The notes beneath the pieces are model-generated. The model was not told the DNA's origin and searched no databases. It worked only from the letters and a program-made list of their open reading frames with translations. From NCBI RefSeq assembly GCF_023036475.1, contig NZ_JAJQKI010000005.1, positions 1-64,000 on the forward strand: DNA of 64,000 bases, given 5' to 3'. This stretch comes from Bacillus pinisoli (GTDB taxonomy: Bacteria > Bacillota > Bacilli > Bacillales > SA4). Shown here piece after piece: positions 29,954-41,051 of this stretch; the stretch's first letter is position 1, and each line of letters opens with the position of its first letter. The position numbers and the translations under genes are program-made.

Positions 29954-30541
29954 ATGAATTTAATTCCAACGGTTATTGAACAAACAAATCGCGGTGAAAG
30001 AGCATACGATATCTATTCCCGTCTTTTAAAAGACAGAATTATTATGTTAGGTTCTGCTATTGATGATAATGTGGCAAACTCAATTGTATCTCAGTTATTA
30101 TTTTTAGCTGCAGAAGATCCAGATAAGGATATCTCATTATACATTAACAGCCCAGGTGGTTCTATTACAGCTGGTATGGCTATTTATGACACGATGCAAT
30201 TTATCAAGCCTAAGGTTTCGACTATTTGTATCGGTATGGCTGCATCCATGGGAGCATTCCTTCTAGCTGCTGGTGAAAAAGGAAAGCGTTATGCCCTACC
30301 AAACAGTGAAGTAATGATTCACCAACCACTAGGTGGAGCACAAGGTCAAGCAACAGAAATCGAAATCGCTGCAAAGCGTATCCTTTTCTTACGCTCTAAA
30401 CTTAACGAAATTCTAGCAGAACGTACTGGTCAACCAATTGAAGTGATTGAGCGTGATACAGAGCGTGACAACTTCATGACAGCTGAAAAAGCATTAGAAT
30501 ATGGATTAGTTGATCAAGTTTTAGCAAAAGATAATAAGTAA
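29954..30541 (+). CDS. clpP: ATP-dependent Clp protease proteolytic subunit
   Basis: Serine peptidase tetradecamer that degrades proteins delivered by ClpC/ClpX/ClpE, including tmRNA-tagged ones. The 195 residues include the catalytic triad in [11 protein letters not shown] (Ser), MIHQPLGG (His) and the Asp in the RDTERDNFM region. The ribosome site is AAGGAGGATTTCACG. It is under a CtsR-type promoter and has its own terminator. Confidence 0.99.
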   Translation: MNLIPTVIEQTNRGERAYDIYSRLLKDRIIMLGSAIDDNVANSIVSQLLFLAAEDPDKDISLYINSPGGSITAGMAIYDTMQFIKPKVSTICIGMAASMGAFLLAAGEKGKRYALPNSEVMIHQPLGGAQGQATEIEIAAKRILFLRSKLNEILAERTGQPIEVIERDTERDNFMTAEKALEYGLVDQVLAKDNK

Positions 30542-30548
30542 TGATGAA

Positions 30549-30575
30549 GTGAGGAGTGTAGCTCCTCACTTTTTT
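30549..30575 (+). terminator. Terminator of clpP
   Basis: Hairpin GTGAGGAG-N5-CTCCTCAC followed by TTTTTT. Confidence 0.93.
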
Positions 30576-30603
30576 GATTGGTGAACCGCTCCGGGGTAAA
30601 AAT

Positions 30604-30635
30604 AAAAAAAATAGAATGGCTTCATGGCCATTCTA
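30604..30635 (-). terminator. Terminator of the rapZ-yvcK-whiA-crh operon
   Basis: Minus-strand hairpin TAGAATGGC-N6-GCCATTCTA followed by eight T. Confidence 0.92.
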
Positions 30636-30638
30636 CTT

Positions 30639-30896
30639 TTAGATCGATTGATTGACGAATTTCTCTAATGCCTCAAGTGCTGCTTGCTCATCATTACCTA
30701 CAGCAGAAAGTACGACTTCTGCACCTGATCCAACCGCTAAACTCATCAGACCCATAATACTCTTTGCGTTTACCTTTTTGCCATCCTTCTCTAAGAAAAT
30801 ATCAGCAGCAAAACGATTTGCCTCTTGTACAAACATAGCAGCTGGACGTGCTTGTAAGCCTGATTTTAATTTAACTTCTACTTTTTTCTCAACCAT
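30639..30896 (-). CDS. crh: Catabolite repression HPr-like protein Crh
   Basis: HPr paralogue that acts as CcpA co-repressor when phosphorylated on Ser46 by HprK but cannot carry PTS phosphate. The 85 residues have Gln15 instead of His (GLQARPAA) and an intact Ser46 (AKSIMGLMSLA), the defining Crh pattern. It is last in the rapZ-yvcK-whiA-crh operon; HprK is encoded 17 kb away in this window. Confidence 0.98.
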   Translation of the reverse strand: MVEKKVEVKLKSGLQARPAAMFVQEANRFAADIFLEKDGKKVNAKSIMGLMSLAVGSGAEVVLSAVGNDEQAALEALEKFVNQSI

Positions 30897-30957
30897 TGTT
30901 CTTTTCCTCCTTATTTATTCCCTCTAAGTGTATTACTTATCATCTACCGGAACAGAC

Positions 30958-31905
30958 TTAAGTAGTTGCCTCTCCTGCACGAATTTTATCTGCTATTTCA
31001 TCTATTTTTCGAAGACGATGATTAATCCCTGATTTACTTATTGTGCCACCCGATACCATTTCACCAAGTTCCTTCAACGTTACATCTTGATAGGCGACCC
31101 GGAGTTGAGCAATTTCTCGTAGCTTATCTGGCAGAACTTGAAGGCCGACAGTTCGATCAATAAACTTTATATTCTCCACCTGTCTAATCGCTGCACCGAT
31201 TGTTTTGTTTAAGTTAGCGGTTTCACAGTTAACAAGACGGTTAACCGAATTCCTCATGTCGCGTACAATTCGAACATCTTCAAAACGAAGCAAAGCTTGA
31301 TGAGCACCAATGATATTCAGAAATTCTGTAATTTTCTCCGCTTCCTTTAAGTACGTAATGTACCCTTTCTTACGCTCTAATGTCTTACTATTCAGATTAA
31401 ACACGTTCATTAATTCACAAAGTGATTCATTATGAATTTGATAAAGTGAAAAAATCTCTAAATGGTAAGAGGAAGTCTCTGGATTATTAACAGACCCTCC
31501 TGCAAGAAAGGCACCTCGTAAGTACGAACGTTTACAACATTTCTTCTTAACGATGACAGGGGAAATTTCTCTAATGAACTCAAAGCCTTCATTTAGAATA
31601 TCTAAGTCCTCTAAGATTCCCCTAGCGTTCTTTACTAGACGAACAATGTAAACATTGTTCTTTTTCAAACGCATTTTCTTACGGACAAGAAGTTCGACGA
31701 CTACATCATCATAGTATTTTTTTAATAATGTGTAGATTCGCCTCGCAATGGCTGCATTTTCGGTCTGAACATCTAGCGATAATTGTTTATTTGAAAAGGA
31801 AATTGATCCATTCATTCTAATCAGGGCAGCCAACTCAGCTTTCCCGCAACAATCCTTCACCTGAAGATTTGTCAGTTCCTTCTTTGTTTCTGATGCGAAT
31901 GACAA
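30958..31905 (-). CDS. whiA: DNA-binding protein WhiA
   Basis: Conserved Gram-positive protein (YvcL) with a homing-endonuclease-like LAGLIDADG fold and a C-terminal HTH. It affects cell division and chromosome segregation in Bacillus. The 315 residues show the N-terminal [34 protein letters not shown] and the HTH end ([24 protein letters not shown], in part). The start is TTG after AAGGGGGTGAAGAG. It lies 93 bp after yvcK. Confidence 0.97.
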   Translation of the reverse strand: MSFASETKKELTNLQVKDCCGKAELAALIRMNGSISFSNKQLSLDVQTENAAIARRIYTLLKKYYDDVVVELLVRKKMRLKKNNVYIVRLVKNARGILEDLDILNEGFEFIREISPVIVKKKCCKRSYLRGAFLAGGSVNNPETSSYHLEIFSLYQIHNESLCELMNVFNLNSKTLERKKGYITYLKEAEKITEFLNIIGAHQALLRFEDVRIVRDMRNSVNRLVNCETANLNKTIGAAIRQVENIKFIDRTVGLQVLPDKLREIAQLRVAYQDVTLKELGEMVSGGTISKSGINHRLRKIDEIADKIRAGEATT

Positions 31906-31998
31906 CTCTTCACCCCCTTAACCCAATGAACCATCCCATTCATTAGCATATGAATAAGGCTGCTTTCTAACACTTTTGCCTTTAGTTAGGTGAAAGTA

Positions 31999-32973
31999 CT
32001 ATTCATTTATGGTCTCATACTGATTTAATAATTTATATAATAAAGAGGCTACTTTATTCGTATCATGTCTAATGACCTCTTCGTTATAATTTATTATTTT
32101 ATCATGAATAATGTCTAAACCTAAAGAAGTTAATTTCATTGTGTCATAAATTACCGGTTTGGCTAACTCTTTTGCATACAGGGCTTGTATGGACTCAGGA
32201 ATTTCTTCATCATTCACGAGGATGGTATCAATACAAGAAGGACCTATATGATTATAAAGTGCTGCGACATGGTCGCTTGCTGTATAATCCAAGGTTTCAC
32301 CGGCTTGAGTCATTACATTGCAGACGTAAACCTTTTTTGCTTTTGAACGGGAAACTTCTTCTCCAATTCGTGGCACGAGTAAATTAGGAAGGATACTTGT
32401 ATAGAGACTTCCTGGGCCAATGACAAGCATATCTGCTTTTCTAATTTCACGAACTGTTTCGTCTAATGGCTCAATATTTTCAGGCGTTAAAAATACCTTT
32501 TTTATTCGTTTACCGGAATAAGGAATTTTGGACTCTCCTGAAACAATCGTTCCATCTTCCATTTCAGCGTGAAGAACGATGCTGCGATTGGCTGCCGGTA
32601 GTACTTTACCCTTTACATTCATAACCTTACCCATTTCACGAATAGCATGCATAAAATCACCCGTGATATCGGTCAGCGCTGCGAGCAACAGATTTCCAAG
32701 AGCATGTCCCGACAAACCTCCTCCATTTTGGAATCGGTGTTGAAACAACTCTACAATCAGTGGCTCAACTTCAGAAAGTGCAGCAAGCACATTTCGCACA
32801 TCGCCCGGAGGAGGAATATGGAGTTCATCTCTTAATCGTCCGGAACTCCCTCCATCGTCGGCGACTGTCACGATGGCTGTGAGATGGACCGGGTATTCCT
32901 TTAATCCACGTAAAAGGACTGGTAACCCTGTTCCGCCTCCTATGATGACAATTCGTGGTTGTCTATTTTTCAT
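31999..32973 (-). CDS. yvcK: Gluconeogenesis factor YvcK/GlmR
   Basis: UDP-GlcNAc-binding protein of the CofD/YvcK fold needed for growth on gluconeogenic carbon and for cell-wall precursor supply (stimulates GlmS in B. subtilis). The 324 residues begin near IVIIGGGTGLPVLLRGLK and contain VADDGGSSGRLRDE, GHALGNLLLAAL and the nucleotide-binding IGPGSLYTSILPNLL. I use the ATG at 32973, two bases after the rapZ stop; a longer reading adds 22 residues of rapZ overlap. Confidence 0.96.
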   Translation of the reverse strand: MKNRQPRIVIIGGGTGLPVLLRGLKEYPVHLTAIVTVADDGGSSGRLRDELHIPPPGDVRNVLAALSEVEPLIVELFQHRFQNGGGLSGHALGNLLLAALTDITGDFMHAIREMGKVMNVKGKVLPAANRSIVLHAEMEDGTIVSGESKIPYSGKRIKKVFLTPENIEPLDETVREIRKADMLVIGPGSLYTSILPNLLVPRIGEEVSRSKAKKVYVCNVMTQAGETLDYTASDHVAALYNHIGPSCIDTILVNDEEIPESIQALYAKELAKPVIYDTMKLTSLGLDIIHDKIINYNEEVIRHDTNKVASLLYKLLNQYETINE

Positions 32974-32974
32974 G

Positions 32975-33865
32975 TCATCGACTTTCCTTTCTCCTCTCGA
33001 TGTCACGATGGCTAACATGTGTCCGGTAATCTGAGCCAAAGTGCTGGGAAATTTTTTCAGCTAATGCAACGGAACGGTGTTGACCACCTGTACAACCAAT
33101 CGCTATAACGAGCTGACTTTTTCCTTCTCTCTTATATTGCGGTAGCATAAAGGCTAATAAATCAATAACCTTCTCTAAAAATTTATTGGTTTCGTTCCAC
33201 TTAAATACATAGGTAGACACTTCTTCATCCAACCCTGTTTGTGGTCGCATATGATCAATATAATGGGGATTTGGTAGGAAACGGACATCAAATACAAGGT
33301 CTGCATCAATGGGAATTCCATACTTAAAACCAAACGATAACACATTAACGGTAAACACTTGTTTACTATGAGCGGCAAACTGCTTAATAATCTTTTCTCG
33401 AAGTTCTCTAGGCTTTAACTCGGATGTATCAAAAATGAGCTGGGCTCTTCCCTTCAATTCTTCAAGTAATTCTCTCTCAAGTCCAATGCCCTCAAGTGGT
33501 AAACCAGATGGAGCCAGTGGGTGGGAACGTCTTGTTTCTTTGTAACGCGTAACGAGAGCAGCATCTTTTGCATCTAAGAATAGTATTTGTGGAGTAATCC
33601 ATGATTTTTCAACGATATCATCAAGTGCTTCAAATAAACTATCGAAAAATTCACGCCCTCTTAAATCCATCACAAGAGCAACTTTATTCATTTTATTACC
33701 CGATTCTTTCATTAACTCTAAAAACTTGGGTAAAAGTGTCGGAGGTAGGTTATCGACACAGAAATATCCTAAATCCTCAAAGCTTTGAATGGCAACTGTC
33801 TTCCCAGCACCTGACATTCCAGTTATTATGACCATTTGAACATCTTGAACGGACCCTGTACTCAA
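32975..33865 (-). CDS. rapZ: RNase adapter/nucleotide-binding protein RapZ (YvcJ)
   Basis: P-loop NTPase; E. coli RapZ controls GlmS through small RNAs, while Bacillus YvcJ affects competence. The 296 residues have Walker [33 protein letters not shown], and the C-terminal [17 protein letters not shown] plus [10 protein letters not shown]. The start is TTG after AAGGGGGATG. It overlaps functionally with yvcK downstream. Confidence 0.97.
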   Translation of the reverse strand: MSTGSVQDVQMVIITGMSGAGKTVAIQSFEDLGYFCVDNLPPTLLPKFLELMKESGNKMNKVALVMDLRGREFFDSLFEALDDIVEKSWITPQILFLDAKDAALVTRYKETRRSHPLAPSGLPLEGIGLERELLEELKGRAQLIFDTSELKPRELREKIIKQFAAHSKQVFTVNVLSFGFKYGIPIDADLVFDVRFLPNPHYIDHMRPQTGLDEEVSTYVFKWNETNKFLEKVIDLLAFMLPQYKREGKSQLVIAIGCTGGQHRSVALAEKISQHFGSDYRTHVSHRDIERRKESR

Positions 33866-33925
33866 CTGAACATCCCCCTTTATGTATTTGTCTCTTTTCT
33901 AGGATACGAAAAGAACTATGTATAT

Positions 33926-34384
33926 TTAACTTGGGTCTAAACGATACGCTAATAGTTCGAAATCAGGTGTATAGGTGAAAGTCCCATATATAACACCTGC
34001 TCCTTTTGCAACATAATCAATAATATGATAATCACCTGGTGCCATTGGGAGCGAAGCAACGGAATCAATAGTATGCCAAGATAGCTTCCCTTCCTCAGAT
34101 TCATCCACATTTATACCGTCAAACTCTGTCGCGAGGAAAGTAAACATCATCCATTCGGATATGACTTCTCCCTTGTCTTGAATCACAATCGTAAATACAC
34201 CCTTTAACGCAGGGTTTTTAATAAATATTCCGGTCTCTTCACGGAATTCACGAGTAACCGTATCTCGTACCGATTCCCCTTGCTCCATCTTCCCGCCCGG
34301 TGCTACAAACCAGCCCCGACTCGGTTTTTGTAACAGGAGGATTTCGTCACCTTTTAACAACACACAGTTCGTTACTCTTTGCAT
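33926..34384 (-). CDS. Nudix hydrolase (YvcI-like)
   Basis: A 152-residue Nudix-fold pyrophosphohydrolase, similar in sequence pattern to 8-oxo-dGTPase-type enzymes. The Nudix box is complete: GKMEQGESVRDTVTREFREE then TGI (Gx5Ex7REUxEExGU). The ATG at 34384 has GAGGTGATT upstream. It heads the rapZ-yvcK-whiA-crh cluster as yvcI does in B. subtilis. Substrate unknown. Confidence 0.9.
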   Translation of the reverse strand: MQRVTNCVLLKGDEILLLQKPSRGWFVAPGGKMEQGESVRDTVTREFREETGIFIKNPALKGVFTIVIQDKGEVISEWMMFTFLATEFDGINVDESEEGKLSWHTIDSVASLPMAPGDYHIIDYVAKGAGVIYGTFTYTPDFELLAYRLDPS

Positions 34385-34540
34385 ATGAATCACCTCATGA
34401 TCTTCGGTGCAAATATATTATTTATACCCTAATATTCTTCTTTTCATTATACTATTATTCAAAATATGGAACAATGAACGGAATAGTAAATATTGAGATC
34501 ATTCATTAATTATTATGTAAGCTACTATTGAGATAAATAT

Positions 34541-34567
34541 AAAAAAATAGCACGGGATATCCCGTGC
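34541..34567 (-). terminator. Terminator downstream of trxB
   Basis: Perfect 18-bp palindrome GCACGGGATATCCCGTGC followed by TATTTTTTTAT on the minus strand. It is the first terminator after trxB, beyond the composite repeat. Confidence 0.85.
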
Positions 34568-34761
34568 CAAAGAGTATATCTATAAAAGGGGGTCAATTAC
34601 TTACTATTATCATACCCCATTAATATTTCACCTGTGTTACAGTGGGGTTAAAACATGATTACTGATTTATTAAGGAAGTTTTCTTAAACTAAGTTAAAAT
34701 GAATTTTCACATTTTTTTTCTAACATTATTACGTTTAGTGAGTTTAGATTAAGTTAACCTG

Positions 34762-35085
34762 TCGTTCCATTGCGCTACAGACACAAGATTCCCCGGGGAG
34801 AAAGTCGAGCCTCCTCATTGAAAAGCGGAAGTGCCCTGGTTAGCTCCGAAAAGCAAATGTTCCTGCATTAAGAAAAGGGTGGTCTTTCCCTTTACTTAAT
34901 GTAGGGTTATTTGACTCTTCGGAGTTGGGCACTGCAGCTCGACATCGGCTTCGCCTGCGGGGTCTCGACCTTTTCTCTTTTTCCCGCAGGACTTTGAACT
35001 TGCTTCTTTGAATGGGCCCACGCACGAAGGAAATGCGGATGCATTTTCAAGGAGTCAAGTGTCTTTCGCTCCATTTCACTAGCAT
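34762..35085. repeat. Composite, heavily structured intergenic repeat
   Basis: A GC-rich island in an AT-rich gap. Outer pieces (TTCCATTGCGCTAC at 34765 and GGAGTCAAGTGTCTTTCGCT near 35051) resemble a common Bacillaceae intergenic repeat. An interior hairpin runs from GTGCCC (34831-34836) to GGGCAC (34927-34932) with nested pairs CTCCGAA/TTCGGAG, CCTGCATTAAG/CTTAATGTAGG and AAAGGG/CCCTTT. GTCGAGC (34804) also pairs with GCTCGAC (34936). It occupies most of the 770-bp gap 34385-35156; the remainder of that gap shows only the trxB terminator. Confidence 0.7.
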
Positions 35086-35156
35086 AAACACATAGCAACA
35101 ATATTTATGAAAAGAACCTTTGTAAAAAACTATCTATATGCGTGTAACTGTTAAGT

Positions 35157-36146
<990 letters not shown>

Positions 36147-36339
36147 CTACTCATAATATGAACGTTCTGTTCTACTATTATCCTATAAAACCCTGTCTGA
36201 AACGTCCATATATTTGCTCAAATTAGGGCGAGAAGCAACAGAAATAGACGAATCGAACGTGCCATGGTAAGAAGTAATTTACTTGCAACATGTAGAAAAT
36301 TTATACAATTATTACAATTTTTATATTATAATGCTAGAA

Positions 36340-36753
36340 ATGCAAAAAAGGGGAGATATATAGTGGTTCTCTGTCGGAGACTGTATGGTGTATTTATTTC
36401 ATCCGGAACTAGCTGCACTAGGTCAGTACCAGGTAAATCAAAGACACTTCTATGAGTGGATAGGGCAAGTGAATACTTTTGAGCGAGAGATCCCTTGCTA
36501 TAGCTTAGGGATAAAGGAGTTAAGAAGAGGGAAAAATCGTTTGTTTTTAACCACCGATGGGTTGATTGAATGCCCGAATACTCCCTATGCACATCCTAAA
36601 GACATTTATCAAACATTCAATCACTCAAATGACGATGAGAGTATTCATGCACTTTTACATAAAATTCAAGACAATCAAGTAAAAGATAGCACTACCATCG
36701 TTTCATGGACGGTTCATGTTTCAGAGGAAGCAACTAAAGCAAGTAATCAATAA
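36340..36753 (+). pseudogene. C-terminal remnant of a PP2C-type phosphatase
   Basis: The frame reads EMQKRGDI-stop(TAG, 36361)-WFSVGDCMVYLFHPEL...FLTTDGLIECPN...STTIVSWTV, the C-terminal third of a PP2C Ser/Thr phosphatase (the SVGD and TTDGL metal-region motifs). The N-terminal two thirds, with the first Asp ligands, is missing and the remaining part is cut by TAG. The intact ATG at 36385 has no ribosome site at a usable distance. It is therefore a decaying fragment, 122 codons after that ATG. Confidence 0.7.
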
Positions 36754-36780
36754 CCGAATATTGCTGGAATAAACGACAAA

Positions 36781-36808
36781 AGAGGTGCGCAGTGCACCTC
36801 TTTTTTTC
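36781..36808. terminator. Bidirectional terminator between the PP2C remnant and the TPR gene
   Basis: Hairpin AGAGGTGC-N3-GCACCTCT (with GT shift) followed by seven T on the plus strand and flanked by AAA on the other side. Confidence 0.82.
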
Positions 36809-38149
36809 TTAGTAAGATCGTAACAACGAAATATACTTCTTCGCTGTTGCAGACGATATATTATATGCACGAGAAACAGCAGCCTGGGTAGTAGACTTGC
36901 CTACTTTCTCAAAATGTAAGTATTCTAAAGCAGCTGCAAGTGCTGCTGAATTATTTAATTGCTTCTCTCCTATTTGCGGCAATAGGTTAAACCATTGCGA
37001 TAAGATTGAAGAAAGGATTTGCTGATCATGTTCAAATCGACTATATAACAGATCAGCTACAAGTAGACCTTGTTGATGAAGTGAAGACTTTGCCATGATT
37101 TCTTGGTTTCTTTGTTTGGATTGAAGGTATTGATTAAAAATATCGTCATCAGGATTTGGCTGGTTCTGTTCCCATGGTGCATGACCTTTTTTATCAGGTG
37201 AAAGAGTTAGAACCTTTTTCCAGCTATAATGGGCTATTTGATCGTGCTTCATATGATGAGCGGAGTAAGCTAACCAGTAGAAATACGTAGCATCTCCTTC
37301 ATACCCTGCCTTCTTTAAGGAAAGAAGCCACTGAAAAGCTAAGTCAAATCTGCCAACCATCCCAAACGTCGCACCAAGCTTATAACGATGCTCCATCAAG
37401 ATAGGATGAACTACCTTCAAATGATTGACAAGCTCACTTACTACCTCATCGTTTCGCAAGTAAAAATGTATAACCACCTTATTACACATCGCATGCAGAT
37501 TACCTGGGTTCTTTTTCAAAATATCCTCTAGAATAAGAAGAGCTTCTTCCGAATTCCCCATATAGAAATGAGATAAAGCTAAGTTATTATACGCTGACCA
37601 AAACTGCGGATGCCCATCAATCAGCTCATGAAGAATGTCAATCGCCTCAGCATATTTACCTGCGTCCATTAGCTCTCTTGCATGGTCCTGCAGGAAAATC
37701 AAGTCATCCTCATCATCTTCCGTATCACTATCTAAGTATAATAGTTCTAATAAATCTTCCGTTTCTTCAACAAACTCACCGTTATTATTGCATAATTCTA
37801 GATACCTTAAAGCATTGCGTTTCGCCTCTTGGAATAATCCAAGATGAGCAAAATTATTGGCAATAAAGTAATAGCATTCGACCATTTCCGGATCTAGTTC
37901 AACAATAACAATGCGTAAGTATTCTGTTGATAACTGATATTCCCCAACTTCAGATAGAACAGCTGCAAGCTGGCATAGAATAATAGGCTCTTCCGGCTCC
38001 ATTTCATGAGCACGTTTTAAGAGTTGAATGGCCCGCTCAAAATCGCCATTTCGATAGGCACGCAAGCCCTTCTTGTAAAAAAAATCTCCATCTAAGTGGA
38101 AGGGAATAACTACTGCTCTCTCCCTCGTTGCTCCAACTAGTTTACTCAT
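36809..38149 (-). CDS. TPR-repeat protein (YvcD-like)
   Basis: A 446-residue soluble protein built of tetratricopeptide repeats, for example FFYKKGLRAYRNGDFERAIQLLKRA, AHLGLFQEAKRNALRYLEL and ALSHFYMGNSEEALLILEDIL (each quoted in part), with an acidic insert (SDTEDDEDDLI) in the middle and a short C-terminal helical end. TPRs mediate protein contacts; no partner is apparent. The ATG at 38149 follows TGGAGGAAGGC. Its place between the his operon and trxB matches B. subtilis yvcD. Confidence 0.9.
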   Translation of the reverse strand: MSKLVGATRERAVVIPFHLDGDFFYKKGLRAYRNGDFERAIQLLKRAHEMEPEEPIILCQLAAVLSEVGEYQLSTEYLRIVIVELDPEMVECYYFIANNFAHLGLFQEAKRNALRYLELCNNNGEFVEETEDLLELLYLDSDTEDDEDDLIFLQDHARELMDAGKYAEAIDILHELIDGHPQFWSAYNNLALSHFYMGNSEEALLILEDILKKNPGNLHAMCNKVVIHFYLRNDEVVSELVNHLKVVHPILMEHRYKLGATFGMVGRFDLAFQWLLSLKKAGYEGDATYFYWLAYSAHHMKHDQIAHYSWKKVLTLSPDKKGHAPWEQNQPNPDDDIFNQYLQSKQRNQEIMAKSSLHQQGLLVADLLYSRFEHDQQILSSILSQWFNLLPQIGEKQLNNSAALAAALEYLHFEKVGKSTTQAAVSRAYNISSATAKKYISLLRSY

Positions 38150-38272
38150 GCCTTCCTCCATTCCACAAAACCAAAACGTACATTTTTATCGAATCCTAAG
38201 TATAACACATCCGACAAGTGCCAGTCACCACCCGATTTTTGTCAAAGAATGTCGATGCTGAAACAAAAGAAA

Positions 38273-38301
38273 AACCAAATAGCGACTGTGGCCATTTGGT
38301 T
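38273..38301 (-). terminator. Terminator of the his operon
   Basis: Minus-strand hairpin AACCAAATGGC-N7-GCTATTTGGTT followed by TTTTC; it overlaps the hisIE stop codon. Confidence 0.82.
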
Positions 38302-38932
38302 ATTTTTGTTGATGTCTTTGTTCTAGCGCTTGTAGAACTCGGTCAAGCGGAAGCTCTTGTTCACGAAGGAGGACGAGAAGGTGATAAAGTAAATCAGCCA
38401 CTTCCCAGGTTAGCTCTTCGTGGTCACGGTTTTTTGCCGCGATAATAACTTCGCCCGCTTCTTCACCAATCTTTTTGAGGATCTTATCGACTCCCTTTTC
38501 GAATAGGTAGGTCGTATAGGCTCCTTCTGGGCGTTCTTTTTCACGTGCCGCAATGACGCGTTCGAGTTCATTGATAATGGCGAATCTGTCACTGCCTGGT
38601 GATTCCTTTTGCTCGCTTAACAGTGTTTCATTAAAGCATGAATAGGCACCGGTGTGACATGCTGGTCCAGCTGGGTTCACCATGACAAGGATGGCATCTT
38701 GATCACAATCATATTTCATGGAAGCAATTTTTTGGGTGTTTCCGGATGTTGCCCCTTTATGCCAAAGCTCTTGTCGGGAACGACTGTAAAACCAGGTTTC
38801 ACCCGTCTCTACAGATTTTTGTAGCGACTCTTCATTCATATAAGCTAACGTTAATACCTCTTTACTAACCGCATCCTGTACAATGGCTGGGACTAACCCT
38901 TTTTCGTCAAATCTGACTTGATCTACATTCAT
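38300..38932 (-). CDS. hisI: Bifunctional phosphoribosyl-AMP cyclohydrolase / phosphoribosyl-ATP pyrophosphatase
   Basis: HisIE catalyses steps 2 and 3 of histidine synthesis. The 210 residues have the HisI part (about 1-115: [22 protein letters not shown] and the Zn cysteines in DCDQDA and [11 protein letters not shown]) and the HisE part (about 120-210: [27 protein letters not shown]). It overlaps hisF by 4 bp and is last in the operon. Confidence 0.98.
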   Translation of the reverse strand: MNVDQVRFDEKGLVPAIVQDAVSKEVLTLAYMNEESLQKSVETGETWFYSRSRQELWHKGATSGNTQKIASMKYDCDQDAILVMVNPAGPACHTGAYSCFNETLLSEQKESPGSDRFAIINELERVIAAREKERPEGAYTTYLFEKGVDKILKKIGEEAGEVIIAAKNRDHEELTWEVADLLYHLLVLLREQELPLDRVLQALEQRHQQK

Positions 38933-39687
38933 CGAACCGTCACCCCTTTCTCACGTAAATATTGCTTTACTTCTTTCACAGACGTTTCTTTGTAATGAAA
39001 AATAGAGGCAGCTAAAGCCGCATCTGCTAAGCCCTCTTCAAACGCATCCACAAAATGCTCGGCATTACCTGCACCACCAGAAGCAATGACTGGGACTGTT
39101 ACTGCTGAACTAACTGCCTTTGTTAATGCAAGGTTAAAGCCTGACTTTTCTCCGTCCTTATCCATGCTTGTTAACAAGATTTCACCAGCACCGCGTCGAA
39201 CGGCTTCCTTTGCCCATTCTACAACTTCCCATTCGGTTGGCTTGCGACCACCGTGTGTGTACACTCTCCAAGAACCTAGCTCTTCATCATAACGAGCATC
39301 AATGGCACAAACTATACACTGAGAACCAAAGAAGTCTGCACCTTCATTGATTAGATCAGGATTTACTAGAGCAGCAGTGTTCACAGAAACCTTATCGGCA
39401 CCAGCACGTAAAATCCGCTTCATATCTTCAAGCGAGTTAATTCCACCACCAACGGTAAAAGGAATCGCGAGCTGTGCTGCTACTTGCTCAACCACTTCAA
39501 CCATTGTTTTACGACCTTCATGAGACGCTGAAATATCTAAGAAAACTAATTCGTCTGCGCCTTCTTCATCATAAAATTTGGCTAATTCAACAGGATCTCC
39601 TGCATCTCGCAACTCAACAAATTGCACACCTTTTACAACTCGACCTTCTTTTACGTCTAAGCATGGGATAATCCGTTTAGCGAGCAT
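38929..39687 (-). CDS. hisF: Imidazole glycerol phosphate synthase, cyclase subunit HisF
   Basis: TIM-barrel synthase that uses ammonia from HisH to make imidazole glycerol phosphate and AICAR. The 252 residues carry the catalytic Asp pair in [15 protein letters not shown] and [12 protein letters not shown]. The ATG at 39687 is preceded by AGAGGTGG; a longer reading would enter hisA by 90 bp and has no support. It overlaps hisA by 11 bp. Confidence 0.98.
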   Translation of the reverse strand: MLAKRIIPCLDVKEGRVVKGVQFVELRDAGDPVELAKFYDEEGADELVFLDISASHEGRKTMVEVVEQVAAQLAIPFTVGGGINSLEDMKRILRAGADKVSVNTAALVNPDLINEGADFFGSQCIVCAIDARYDEELGSWRVYTHGGRKPTEWEVVEWAKEAVRRGAGEILLTSMDKDGEKSGFNLALTKAVSSAVTVPVIASGGAGNAEHFVDAFEEGLADAALAASIFHYKETSVKEVKQYLREKGVTVR

Positions 39688-40420
39688 TCTCTTCCACCTC
39701 TTTAACAGCCTCTTCCACTGTAAATTGGTTCGTGTAAAGAGCCTTCCCAACGATCGCTCCACCAACTCCAGCTGTTGCAAACTCTTTTAGTTTTACTAAG
39801 TCTGCTAAAGAACTAACTCCACCAGAAGCAATCACATTTTTACCCGTGATTCTAGCAAGTTCACTAACGGCCTCCACGTTGGGACCAGACAGCATTCCAT
39901 CTGTTGCGATATCTGTAAAAATAAACGTTTCCGCTCCGTGCTCGATTAGTTCAAGTGCAAGGTCAGTCGCTTTCACATTGGATGTTTCTAGCCAGCCTTC
40001 TGTCGCCACATAGCCATCTTTTGCATCAAGGCCAATCGCAATTTTTGCTCCATATGTACGAAGCATCTCTTTTACAAACTCAGGGTCTTTAATCGCGGCA
40101 CTTCCTAAAATGACACGATCTACACCATTCTCAAGATAATAAGCAACATCTTCTTTCGTCCGGATTCCACCACCGATTTGCACCTTGGATGGCAACTCCT
40201 TCGCCACTTGAAGAACATACTGATCATTCACTCTCTTCCCAACCTTGGCTCCATCCAAATCCACCATGTGAATCCAGCTAGCTCCCTGCTTTGAAAATAA
40301 AGAAGCCATATCAAACGGTGAATCCCCGTACACCGTTTCTTGATCATAATCCCCTTGTACTAAGCGGACACACTTTCCACCGCGCATATCAATCGCTGGA
40401 TAGACTGTAAATTGGCTCAT
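39677..40420 (-). CDS. hisA: ProFAR isomerase HisA
   Basis: TIM-barrel isomerase for step 4 of histidine synthesis. The 247 residues include [18 protein letters not shown] (catalytic Asp), [10 protein letters not shown], the second Asp in [15 protein letters not shown], and [11 protein letters not shown]. It lies 1 bp after hisH. Confidence 0.98.
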   Translation of the reverse strand: MSQFTVYPAIDMRGGKCVRLVQGDYDQETVYGDSPFDMASLFSKQGASWIHMVDLDGAKVGKRVNDQYVLQVAKELPSKVQIGGGIRTKEDVAYYLENGVDRVILGSAAIKDPEFVKEMLRTYGAKIAIGLDAKDGYVATEGWLETSNVKATDLALELIEHGAETFIFTDIATDGMLSGPNVEAVSELARITGKNVIASGGVSSLADLVKLKEFATAGVGGAIVGKALYTNQFTVEEAVKEVEENAR

Positions 40421-40421
40421 T

Positions 40422-41051
40422 CTATAATCCTCCTCTCTCTACAATGGCTGCATAATTCCTTAACATCGCAACACCAAGATCTCCGCTTTTTTCCGGATGA
40501 AATTGTGTGCCAAGGACATTTTTTTGACCTACAACCGCCGGTACTTGCACATCGTACTCACTACTTGCTAATAACACATCTTTTGTAGTATCTACATAAT
40601 AAGAGTGAACAAAATAGACATGTCCCTCTTCAAGTTCTGCTAATAACGGATTCTCTTGATGAAACGTTAAACGATTCCAGCCCATATGAGGCACCTTGTA
40701 CGTTTCGCCTGTTGAAGTTACACCTGGGAATCTAGTCACACGACCTTTTAACAATCCAAGGCCATCGGTTACCCCATTCTCTTCACTTTCTTCAAATAGA
40801 AGCTGCATCCCTAGGCAAATACCAAGTAGCGGCTTTCCGTTGCCAACTTGTTCTTTGATAAAATCAGCTAGTCCCGTTTCGTTTAAAATTCCCATCGCAT
40901 CTCGAAATGACCCGACACCCGGGAGGATCAGTCCCTTTGCACGAGCAAGCTCATTTACATCACTAGACAGCACATACTCATATTGAAGACGTTCTAGCGC
41001 CTTACTAACGCTATATAAATTCCCCATTCCATAATCGATAATGCCAATCAT
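40422..41051 (-). CDS. hisH: Imidazole glycerol phosphate synthase, glutaminase subunit HisH
   Basis: Class I glutamine amidotransferase feeding ammonia to HisF. The 209 residues have the nucleophile elbow [11 protein letters not shown] (Cys), and the His-Glu pair in [12 protein letters not shown]. It abuts hisB without a gap. Confidence 0.98.
   Translation of the reverse strand: MIGIIDYGMGNLYSVSKALERLQYEYVLSSDVNELARAKGLILPGVGSFRDAMGILNETGLADFIKEQVGNGKPLLGICLGMQLLFEESEENGVTDGLGLLKGRVTRFPGVTSTGETYKVPHMGWNRLTFHQENPLLAELEEGHVYFVHSYYVDTTKDVLLASSEYDVQVPAVVGQKNVLGTQFHPEKSGDLGVAMLRNYAAIVERGGL

Noticed and set aside
31952-31980. Possible fourth copy of repeat family 1 near whiA
   Set aside because: AAGGCTGCTTTCTAACACTTTTG is similar to the element start but no other part of the element follows.
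34610-34640. Tiny minus-strand ORF (about seven codons) after AGGTG
   Set aside because: Too short to support, and no known small-protein family matches.
34840-35101. Two overlapping minus-strand ORFs in the structured repeat
   Set aside because: They are basic, compositionally odd, lack ribosome sites and are explained by the GC-rich inverted repeats.
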